From Meira nashicola (Eukaryota > Basidiomycota > Exobasidiomycetes > Exobasidiales > Brachybasidiaceae): DNA of 64,000 bases. Within the stretch, counting starts at the first letter, position 1. Each line of letters starts with the position of its first letter. The stretch lies in the NCBI GenBank assembly GCA_001600355.1, contig BCJU01000003.1, forward strand, positions 3,101,746 to 3,165,745. The letters run 5' to 3'. A model generated the notes under the pieces. The model searched no databases and was not told where the DNA came from. It saw only the letters and a program-made list of their open reading frames with translations. Made by a program: the position numbers and the translations under genes. Positions 20,101 through 29,645 of this stretch are shown piece after piece.

Positions 20101-21831
20101 TCGTAATTCGGCTGGTCTCTTTAAAGCAGGTTGAAGGTGAGGTAAAATCTTAACCGCATCATTCACCATAGCAAACAAAACATCTGTAGTACTATGAGGA
20201 TCACGATCGGATCTATGTAAACGTGGAATTCTATGTTGTGGAGAATGAGTATCCAAAACATCAACGTGAACCATAGTAGAAATTTCAAGGAAATCGGTAA
20301 AGAATAATTGTGCTATACGAACCAAAGGTATGCAAAGTCGAATTTTATCGAAATTATGAGTTGACATAAAGATTGCCGCATCAATTTCACGTTGCCATGT
20401 CATTGCTGCTTCTGAAGTTTCGAATTCTAATGAAACTTTTTTTCCTTTTACACGAAAATGAACTGCTTTTTCACGAGGAGAAGGTTGAACGTCATCTATA
20501 TCGATCAATCTTGCACCGCCAAGAGGTTCATATAATTCTGTACTGCTAGGATATGCAATAATATTTTCGCTTGTTAATGTGAACCATGCTTTCCTCTTTC
20601 GTCTTGTTAAGCCTGGTCTGTGAATTATTGCAGGTCCTTGTTGAAGAATACGATGTTTTGTAGGACTTGCGGGTAATAATGCAATAAAGCATAAACGATG
20701 TGACGTCAATACCAAATAACCTCTTATCAACACTCTCCTTACCAAAACTGCAGCTTGAGATCCTAGAATACGCTCTTGACCTAACTTTTGATCTTCTTTG
20801 GCATCTTCAATTTCAGGTGCAGGTCCAAATTCTTCAACGATTGCTTCCAACTTTTCTTCATCAGTCATCAAGGGTACAACATTTGTACTTCCTGAACTGT
20901 GACTGCTTGTACGGCTGATTGCAGAAAGAACTTCTTCATCTTTTTCGTCACCTTTGAGTAGTAAATGATCATTTGCATCCCCATCTTGAGCATCTTGCTC
21001 TTTGTGAAGTGGTTCAAGAGGCGTTAGGTTGGTATAAAATGGCGCTACAGAAGAAGGTCTTTGTGTAGAACTTGGAGCAGGAGTGCGAGAACGAGCAGAA
21101 CTTGCTTTTCGAATCCTTTGTAGTAATATTGTCCCTTCATCACTTTCTGAACTAGAATTCATTAATTCCATTTGTTTTGCTAAACTGGCTGTTTGATGTT
21201 CGGGTAAAGGAGTATGTCGTTCATCAGTAGAATGAAAATGATGTTGTAAGAATGCTGGTGTTTTGGCTCTTTGAAAAGGAGAGCTTGATCTTTTGAATAC
21301 TGAGTTTGGAGTATCGGGACGTTGAAGGAAAGGCGGAGTAGATTGTGCATGTGAACGATCGGGTATATCATTATTAAGATGGAGTGGGGTTGATGATTTG
21401 ATTGGCGTTGGCGTTTGTATTTCTCTGGCGTTATCGTAATCATGATCGAAGTTGAATTGCGGTTTGACGTGTGCTGCTGAAAGTGGAGTTAATCCTAGGT
21501 TTCTATTTGTATGCTGTGCTGACAATGGTGATTTAGGTCGATTGATTTCCAAGCCTTCTTTTCCTTTTTGTGATCTTTGTGATTGTCTCGATTTCGCCTT
21601 CCTACGTTCATCTTCCATTTGAGCCGCTTCTCTGATCAAAAAGCTTAGTGATGTATTTATATCATCGTACGATCCTTCTTCAAACACTTTAGGAGATGGC
21701 CTTCTCGCTTGTGGTTTAAGTAAGGGTGGAGATGAAGGTCTTTGGCTTGATTCGTGTAATGAATGCTGAGTATTATCGCTTATCATTCTTTCCGCATTTT
21801 GCTTATCTGCTGCATCAACGTTAGATGTCAT
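17200..21831 (-). CDS. ATG26: Sterol 3-beta-glucosyltransferase Atg26/Ugt51
   Basis: A 1543-residue UDP-glucose:sterol glucosyltransferase that makes steryl glucosides at membranes; in some fungi it is also needed for pexophagy. Order of domains: a disordered N-terminus (1-310, Ser/Pro rich), a GRAM domain (about 320-395, ending [12 protein letters not shown]), a PH domain inserted after it (about 405-495, with [17 protein letters not shown] and TWQREIDAA), a second GRAM domain (about 635-745, [14 protein letters not shown]), and a GT28/GT1 catalytic region starting at about 810 with [20 protein letters not shown]. The UDP-sugar site near 1125-1170 reads [21 protein letters not shown] and [11 protein letters not shown]. 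A 330-residue disordered, acidic tail follows. The GRAM-PH-GRAM-GT arrangement is diagnostic. It works downstream of ergosterol synthesis, to which ERG9 at 57.9-59.7 kb also belongs. Confidence 0.96.
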   Translation of the reverse strand: [1543 protein letters not shown]

Positions 21832-23227
21832 GGCGGATTCAATGTTTGTGATGGTTGTTCGATGTTCAATTATGAGTTTTTTATCCGCCTCTTTTTATTC
21901 ATTTCTAATCTCCTCTCTATATCATGATAACACTGGCGGTACAATGTTAACCGAATTCACACACACTTGTCAGAAGGAGGACATATAAAATGAAATAAAA
22001 AAGCATTAATGTCAACATTACATCCGCGGCAGCCGCATTTAGGCTGCAACCGAGATTCCATTTTTTTAAATGCACTTCTGCGTAATTAAGCACACAATCT
22101 ACCGGCCCACTTCTTCCGTTAATGTACGTATGAACTTCATGCATAAATGCTTTACGCGTACATTTCTCTCCACTTCAACTACGTAGACGCGTAATGAATT
22201 GTCTGCTTATGTAATAAGTGTTACTTTCTCGTCGCCGTATATTCTAGGGATGGTGGACAATAAGCTAAATAATAATCGATTGCTTGGTAAATTATGATAT
22301 AAGCACTTTTGGATTGTTCATGTAGCATGCATTTAGATAGAAGACGTTTAGCTGCCTCAATTCGAGATTATGAGATGAACTATGATAATTATTTATAACC
22401 TTTTTTTATTTTATAATATATTTTATAATAATTCGAAACATAAAATCATTTTCATGCACTTCGCAATTAAATAACAACTGAAAAACACAACAAACGACAC
22501 CAAAAACCATTCATCCGATGAAAAACGAACGTTCAACCGATACGTAAGTCTAATACAATACTTTTTGATAAAACTCGATTTGACGTATAAATATATTTCA
22601 CGATATTCAAAAACAAAGACGGGCTTATTGATCAAGACCCAGACGTCACAACCCACGTCTTCGTACATATCAGCCATCCTACTACAGATTGATGGATTTT
22701 ATCATGATTTTAAGTTTCGTCTTTGGCACGAATCATGACAAAAGTAGAGATCAATCGACAAAATACAAGCCTTCAGCCGTGATGGTATCAAGCTCATCAG
22801 AGTTAACATGAATGTTATCTATTCTCTTTGATTCCAATCATAATCAATCAAAAAGAGAGCAGCCAGAGACACGACTGACATAAAGAAGACGATTCAGCAT
22901 ACCACCATATAAGTACCAAACAACAAACAATATCAATGCACAACAAACTGAAACCAGACAAGCACACACACAAAAGAAATAGGGGCAATGGAATATGTAA
23001 TATTACAGATAAAGGCGGCAGAATACCTCTTGTATATGACAACAAGAACAAAAAAGAGATCGGTAGACTACACAAGCACAAGTACATCAACAGCATCCGT
23101 AAGGACAAGGATATGAAAGGAAAAGGGAGAGCAAAGATAGTCGTTTATACTTGACTTGTTCCTTTCTCTAGTACCATGCATTCTTGCCTTGCGAAACACG
23201 AAGTTGCATCAGACAAAAGGGAACCGT
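21832..23227. other. ATG26 upstream region and H2A 3' region
   Basis: About 1.4 kb. Close to ATG26 two ACGCGT boxes lie 33 bp apart (22154-22159 and 22187-22192). The middle (22380-22440) is very AT rich. No coding sequence is supported; the short frames at 22423-22677 and 22848-23154 have no recognisable composition. Confidence 0.3.
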
Positions 23228-23708
23228 TTAATCTTGGCTAGCCTTTGCCTTCTTACCAGATTTGGCAGGCAAGAGTTCAGATTGAATGAATGGCAAGACA
23301 CCACCTTGGCTGATGGTAACACCACCCAACAAACGTGAAAGTTCGTCATCGTTACGGATGGCCAATTGCAAGTGACGAGGAATGATACGTGATTTCTTGT
23401 TATCACGAGCAGCGTTACCGGCTAATTCCAAAATTTCAGCTGCCAAGTATTCCAAAACGGCTGCCAAGTAAACTGGTGCACCTGCACCGATACGTTGAGC
23501 GTAGTTTCCTTTACGCAAGTGACGGTGGATACGACCGACTGGGAATTGCAAACCAGCCTTGGAGGAACGAGATTGAGATTTGGCGTCTGAACCAGACTTG
23601 CCACCTTTACCGCCGGAACTATGATGATAAAGAAGATATAAGAGAAAGCATGGTCAGTATCACTTGTCAAATATATGCATCATATGATATCATTATTACT
23701 CACGACAT
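23228..23708 (-). CDS. HTA1: Histone H2A (two exons)
   Basis: Core histone H2A, forming dimers with H2B in the nucleosome. Exon 2 (23228-23618) encodes all but the first bases and carries the canonical [40 protein letters not shown] core. I place exon 1 at 23704-23708: five coding bases (ATGTC) followed by a good donor GTGAGT, an 85-nt intron (23619-23703) and acceptor CATAG, which restores an [16 protein letters not shown]-terminus and 131 residues in total. The C-terminus is KASQD, so the SQ phosphorylation site used in the DNA-damage response is present, but the usual last hydrophobic residue of the SQ[E/D]-hydrophobic motif is absent. The acidic patch and docking domain look normal. It is divergent from H2B with about 1 kb between them, the usual fungal arrangement. 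The symbol follows yeast naming. Confidence 0.95.
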
Positions 23709-24741
23709 GATGATTAGTTATGTATAGTTGGGTTGATTAGCGAAAATGCTAAAGAGTTGTTTGAATTGTGATGGATGAAGAGAAAAGGGAAACGTTGACT
23801 TGACAAGCTACAAAACAGGCTTCCTTTATGAAGGATTGCAAACCTTCAAAGTATCCTTGCCATGCTTGCCTATCAAAGAATGGCGCATATGCATTGGAAA
23901 TCCAACACTTGAACAGTGATACAACAAATTAGACGCATGTAACACGCACAAGAAAATATGCACCAAAAAGGCATGTATTCCAGTTCTACACGCAACTTAA
24001 GAGGCGATATACACGTACTCCAGAATATTTACTGACGTCTAATGCAACTAGATCAAAATGGCGCGTATTATTTAGAGGGCTGAAAAAAGCTGACGTCAGT
24101 ATTTTAATTCTTTTGATGTTCGCTGGGCGACAATTTTTAAATGTACACGTATTATTTAAGTGACGTGTAAAAAGCGCGTCCTTCAAATTTACGTGTTGAG
24201 GGTCTTACGCCATTTAATTCAGCCATGAGACCAGTGTACCTTTTTTGATGGGACATGTAAAGAAGATCAAGAGGCGCAGAAAAGGCGATGGATATTCATC
24301 AGGTATGTATTTCGCTCAGAATGCGGCATCATTCCAGTGATGGATATCGTCTGTTGTGTAAATGTTGTGTGTATATTCGCAAGAGAAATACACATCAATT
24401 GCATATTCGGTATTGTCAATGGATATCCTCCTTGTTTCCTACGTTAAACGCGCGCAATCTGTACGTGTTCGTGTTTTATTTCGTACATGCATATGGTCTT
24501 CTATACAATCAGCACTGCAAGGAAAAGGCCATTCTCTGATCCTTCATAAAGAAGCACATTTCAACCTCTGTTCAAAGCCGAACCCCTCTTTCTATCCATC
24601 ACCACAAATCTCTTCTAACAACTCTTTTGTTGTAAGCCTTATAAATCTTAACATCTATCAAGTGAGTAATAACACGCATTCATAACGTGCTATAACAACA
24701 AGTATATTGACATATCATCTTTCATTATCATCATTAATAGA
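23709..24741. promoter_or_regulatory. Divergent H2A/H2B promoter with repeated TGACGT elements
   Basis: The 1033-bp spacer shared by the two histone genes. Three TGACGT elements lie at 24033-24038, 24091-24096 and 24161-24166; the middle one is the full palindrome TGACGTCA (CRE/ATF type). CGTATTATTTA occurs twice, at 24064-24074 and 24148-24158, the second directly before the third TGACGT. TATAAA at 24640-24645 may be the H2B TATA box. A GTGAGT at 24662 and TAATAG at 24735-24740 could bound a 79-nt 5'-leader intron of H2B ending one base before its ATG, but this conflicts with use of that TATA box. Confidence 0.45.
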
Positions 24742-25164
24742 ATGGCACCAAAACCAGCTTCCACTGCCGGCAAAGCCCCATCATCTCAAGCAGGAAAGGC
24801 ACCTGCCAAGGCTCCTGAAGCCGCCAAGAAGACTTCCAAGTCTACCAGCAAGTCTGGTGAAAAGAAGAAGCGCTCCAAGGTCCGCAAGGAGACATACTCC
24901 ACCTACATCTTCCGTGTCTTGAAGCAAGTTCACCCTGACACTGGTATCTCCAACAAGGCAATGGCAATCTTGAACTCTTTCGTACAAGATGTCTTTGAAC
25001 GTTTGGCCACCGAAGCTTCCAAATTGGCTGCTATCAACAAGCGTTCCACAATCTCATCTCGTGAAATCCAAACCGCTGCTCGTTTGATCTTGCCAGGTGA
25101 ATTGTCCAAGCACGCCATCTCTGAAGGTACCAAGTCCGTTACCAAGTACTCTTCTTCTCGTTAA
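24742..25164 (+). CDS. HTB1: Histone H2B
   Basis: Core histone H2B of 140 residues in one exon. The N-terminal tail is Lys/Ala/Pro/Ser rich (residues 1-45, ending in [30 protein letters not shown]), and the histone fold runs through [22 protein letters not shown] and the [21 protein letters not shown] helix. The C-terminal helix holds the Lys in [13 protein letters not shown], whose equivalent is ubiquitinated by Rad6/Bre1 in yeast. Its partner H2A is divergently transcribed on the left. Codon choice in both histones appears richer in C-ending codons (AAG, ACC, TCC) than in neighbouring genes, as expected for strong expression. Confidence 0.98.
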   Translation: MAPKPASTAGKAPSSQAGKAPAKAPEAAKKTSKSTSKSGEKKKRSKVRKETYSTYIFRVLKQVHPDTGISNKAMAILNSFVQDVFERLATEASKLAAINKRSTISSREIQTAARLILPGELSKHAISEGTKSVTKYSSSR

Positions 25165-25659
25165 ATTGTGTGATTCAATTCACACTCTTTATCTTGGCGA
25201 TCAAGATACGTACAAGTCCATCTCTGTATAACATTCTCAAACGTAGATCATTGTCTTTGATCCTTGTTTGATCCGTGCGTATTTGGATGAAAGGAGATTC
25301 TGTCATTTTCCAAAGTTTTTCCCTTTTCATTTGTCAACTATATTTCAATCGCATGTACTATTTCGTGCCTGTCGATATTCTGTAATATTACCTACCGTGA
25401 TTTCCCTATTGGGGAAATGTACCGTGCTTATTCTCTTTATCTTGTCTGAATTGTGTGTTAAAAAGTAAAAATCTTGAACTTGTTAGTTTGTCTCTTGTGT
25501 AAGTTTCATTAATTCTTACTCAAAAGCATGTGTATAAATGAGCCTTTATACTGGCGTTGTAATTGCTTTCATACTCATTGTCAAAAAGTCACATTGCCTC
25601 AAAAGGTTTCTCTATTATTACAGCATAATACACACCAAAACGGTACTCGTTCAATAATC
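25165..25659. other. Convergent spacer downstream of H2B
   Basis: 495 bp between the H2B stop and the stop of the converging four-exon gene. It is T rich on the plus strand with short TAAATG and TTTATAC segments, presumably 3' UTRs and polyadenylation regions. I see no gene. Confidence 0.35.
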
Positions 25660-27317
25660 TCAATCTTCTTCGCCTCGGTAGTTGTATTCTTGTTCATTAT
25701 CATCTGGAATAAGCTCTTCTGCTTCCCTTTCGTTACCTTCATTCTCTTGCCCGTTTTGCGATTTTGATTTTTCCTTATCATAAGTACCTTCTTCATCACA
25801 TACGCGTAACAGAAATTCTTGTTCAGATTCACCTTCACGCCTTTTGAATGGATTTGCATCTTCATCATCGCTACAATCGTTCGTTTGACCTTTCTTTTTC
25901 TTAGTTTCAAGCTTGATCAACACACTTTTGCGTTCTATTGGCTTTTCACGTCTGTTAAGGTGCAAAGACGGTACGCTATGTCGTTTGGCCAATCCGATGT
26001 GACGAGCACCATTGAATCGTGAAGGTCCCAAAATTGAGCTTATGGCTAATTAAAAAAGACGAATGTTTGTTAGCAGAAAAAGAAAGGTAGGCAAATCCAG
26101 CGTTACTCACATTTACCAGAACGGGGAACAAGCGTTTGGCTCTCGTTCTTCTCAACAACCGTCGTATCTTCAAATGTAGTTCGGCTCGAGCGCTCACTCA
26201 CGACTCCGGAGCTTCCGTTGCTCGATGTAGGCTTTGATTCTTTCGATTCGGCTTTCTAAAAGCGGTGAGAAGAACATGAGTCAGAACATCGATTAGCACT
26301 CTTAAATGCACAACAATGAGCTTACCTTCCCTTTTTTTGAAGTTTTTAATATAGCCTCTTTCCCCATCTCATCATCGCATTCACGCTTTGAACAAGACTC
26401 ATCTTCCTGATGTTCTTTTGACTCATTCTGGCTGGCTACTTCTTGGTCGCTCCCTGAAGGTTTCGGATTGTTCGTATGACTGATTTCCTCTTCTGCTTCA
26501 TCGTCCGCAACGAGCTTCTTCTTGCGGCCTTTCACAGCCTCTTTTTGTTTTGCAGGAAGTACTGTCTCCTCCTCTTCTTCATCATCTGGGACGGTGGTTC
26601 CCTTGTTTTGTTCTTCGGTTTCGGTCAAATCAATCATAAAACTTTGACTGCTATCGTTCATCTTCTTTACCGCTGCTGTACGCTTCTTACGCTTCCCCTC
26701 CGAATCTGCTAATGATGATGTTGGCGTATTGGCCTTTCTCTTCTTGCTTTTACTGCTGTTACTCGAAGATGGCAGCCCTGTTTCCAAAGTTGACTTCTTT
26801 GCTTTTTCTCTGTTAGAGATTTCTGTCCCGTTGGGTGAGCATGTGGGTACATATGTCGTGCCACTTCTTGCTGAATTTCGCTTTGGCCGTTTAGGAGTCG
26901 GCTGTTGTGCATCTCTGATAGCAGCAAGATTTTCAGCGGAGATATCTTCATCATCTAAGTCTGGCGATTCTGGACCGCTTCTTGCTTCATCGATGGACTC
27001 CGCCATTTTATCATCAGCAGGTGTACTTTTGGCCACTTCTACAAATTGATCAAATGAGTCTGCAGGTAAGTGTGTGAAAAGAATCAATGAATATATGCAC
27101 CTAATCTTTTAGCTCGCAGGACCCACTTACCATCTTGTGCTTCCTCCTGGGCAATGCTGCCACTAATTCCAGCGACTACTATCCCATTCGTGTCTTCATT
27201 TGTGCGATTTAAATCCAATTCAGACAATGGTTCACTATATGCACCATTCCACCGAGCAGTTTCTTTTGTCCCGGCCCATGAGCTTTCTTCCATAGCAGCG
27301 AATGTCTCTTCCGTCAT
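25660..27317 (-). CDS. Acidic nuclear protein with RAD51AP1-type RAD51-binding motif (four exons)
   Basis: Four exons joined by GT-AG introns that keep frame: 27131-27317, 26326-27059, 26111-26255 and 25660-26045, giving about 483 residues. Introns are about 71, 70 and 65 nt. An alternative donor six bases upstream in intron 3 (GTAAAT, exon ending at 26117) also keeps frame and removes two residues. An in-frame ATG at 27344 would add nine residues. The protein is disordered, with acidic and Lys-rich runs (KRPKRNSARSGTTYVP, SKSKKRKA, DDEEEEETVLP) and FMIDLTETEE, a possible SUMO-interacting motif. Exon 4 carries RHIGLAKRHSVPSLH, matching the pattern G-L-[SA]-[KR]-x3-[VI]-[KP]-x-L-H of the RAD51-interacting motif known from vertebrate RAD51AP1. 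A role in RAD51-dependent recombination is inferred from this motif only. Two ACGCGT boxes lie upstream at 27521 and 27533. Confidence 0.6.
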
Positions 27318-27344
27318 CTTGGACGGAGAGATTAGAGGATTCAA

Positions 27345-28049
27345 ATTGATAATTAGAAGTTTTCGTCAGTTGAATAGAAAAGCAGGTATCGGCGATGTCG
27401 AATAAACGCAGGTATCAGTGGTGTCGAATAAAAGCTTCAAGGATTAGGCTGAAATGGAATAACGGGAAGAGCAACACTTTTTTTTGTCCGGACACGCATT
27501 ATGATTGCCTGCCTGATTGTACGCGTATACGAACGCGTCAATCAAATATAAAATTTCGCTTACATAAAGCTCGCCCTGCTGTCCTGCCAAGCATTAAGAT
27601 TCACCAGACGAGGTCTGCGATCAAAGGAAGTGACGCTAAACATTGTTACGGATTCTGGAGTGCTGTCATTATTTCAAAAGACACAAAGCCTATATACGTT
27701 GACAGAATAGAAGTAGTAGATCTGTATCATCAAAAAAAGAAAATCCAGCAAATCTCAAGTGGCAACAGCCACATAAGACGATCCGTAAATGAGATCATTT
27801 AGCTGTACGGTCCGTAAAACATGTTATGAACTATTTTAAGCTTACGCGGGATCAACGCGCCACCAAGCGCAGCGCAGCGCAGTTTCGACACTTCCGCATG
27901 AAATTCACCTCCACGAAATAATAAATAAAAAAGTTATAAACAAAAAATGGAATATACTGTTCAGTTGACTTCCACCTCTTTTTTCGCGAAAGTAGTTCTC
28001 TGTTCATTCGACCTGAAGCTTTAGCAATGCTACATTTGACCAGAATAAT
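27345..28049. promoter_or_regulatory. Divergent promoter with paired ACGCGT boxes and CGCAGCGC repeats
   Basis: 705 bp between the RAD51AP1-like gene (minus) and the RRM gene (plus). ACGCGT occurs at 27521-27526 and 27533-27538, about 205 bp upstream of the former. Near the RRM gene, AAGCGCAGCGCAGCGCAG at 27866-27882 contains the octamer CGCAGCGC twice in overlap, about 180 bp upstream of that start. An open frame at 27395-27802 has no protein-like features and I do not call it. Confidence 0.4.
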
Positions 28050-29614
28050 ATGAGTACAAGGCCACCTTTTGTTCGACAATCGATCTCAGATGGTGCTCCG
28101 ATCGGTGTTGCACAAACATATGTTGGTGGACAACAACAGCAGAGAACGAATTCTAGCACAGGAGATCAGATCAACGTACCTGTTTCCCTACCAACAACAG
28201 GTCCTTTATCAGCTTCTGATCCAAGAACGCAGTTGTATGTTTCCAATTTACCATACAGGGTTCGATGGCAAGACTTAAAAGATCTCTTCCGACGTGCTGG
28301 TACGGTGTTACGCGCTGATGTGAGCTTGACTGCAGACAATCGATCGCGAGGTTTCGGTACGGTTTTGTTGGCAACTGAAGATGATGCATGCAAAGCTTGT
28401 GATATGTTCAAAGGCTTTAATTGGCAGGGAAGAACGCTTGACGTCAAAATCGATCGAAGTGGAACGCTTTTAGGCGTTGGTGTCGGACAAGCAGATCAAT
28501 CGAATCCTCTGACAGGTATTGCACATCTGAACGAAAGTAATGATTCACTAGGAGTAGCACCTCATTCACCTCTACCACAACCAGGTAACATTTTGATGAG
28601 CAATTTGGGAAATGCTTCGCCTACACCGTCACCTCTTGGCAATACGACAGGTGCAGGTTATGGCCTTAGTCCTTCTCTAAATGCTATTCATGCTAGTCCA
28701 TTGATACGTGCTGTACCTTCACAACAGCAACAGTACGGCTTGCAGCCTCAAGCCAATCTTACTCAGCATGGTTCGGGAAACTTGCCAACTGGTCTTTCGC
28801 CTGCCCTATTGCCCTTTTTGGGTTCTTCCTCACGCTCTTCAATCTCATCACCATCGCAAAATAACATCTCCTTCAATTCACAACAAAATCTAACGCCATG
28901 GTTACATCAGAATGCTGCTCAAACATACTTACAACAACAAAGGTCTGCATCAATCAGCGCAGGCATGCCAGGCACAATGAATTACGGAAATCAAATGATG
29001 AATATGTCCGGCAGTCCTTCTTTCCTCAATGGGAATGCGGCCATGATGCAATCCAGTGGTCAAGCATCTCCTTTTTATGGCCATCAGAATATGAACGCTA
29101 GAATGATGAATCAAATATCACCTGCGTTGCAAGGGAACAGATCTACCAATCCATCAATTGCATTGCCACAGCCTCCTCTCAACTTGATGCCAGGCAACAG
29201 CTCTACCTATTTTGGACGTGTTCTGTTCGTCGGAAATCTTCCTTTTCATTGTCAATGGCAAGATCTGAAGGATTTATTCCGTGCAGCTGGAAATATTCAG
29301 CGTGCTGATGTAGCTTTGTCCGCGGAAGGTAAGAGCAGAGGATTCGGTACAGTCCTCTTTGCTTCTCCTGAAGATGCTCAAAATGCAGTTCGAATTTATC
29401 ATGGATATGAGTACAGCGGAAGGACTTTAAAAGTGCACTTCGATCGATTTGCACAAGCTACTGCCCCACCTTCAGGAGCTCTACCTGCGTCTCCATCTCA
29501 ATATACCGGTGCATTCGCTGCTGCTAACACGCCTATGCCTGTTTCCAATGCAGCTTCACAACAAGCCTCGCAGCAGAAGCCGCAGCATATGCAAGTACTA
29601 CCGCCCTCACAACA

Positions 29615-29645
<31 letters not shown>

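Noticed and set aside
24662..24740. 5'-leader intron of H2B
   Set aside because: Splice-like ends exist, but a TATAAA only 16 bp upstream would put the transcription start inside it. Left open rather than called.
27395..27802. 135-residue open frame in the divergent spacer
   Set aside because: No recognisable motif, covers the paired ACGCGT boxes, and lies where promoters of both neighbours must be.
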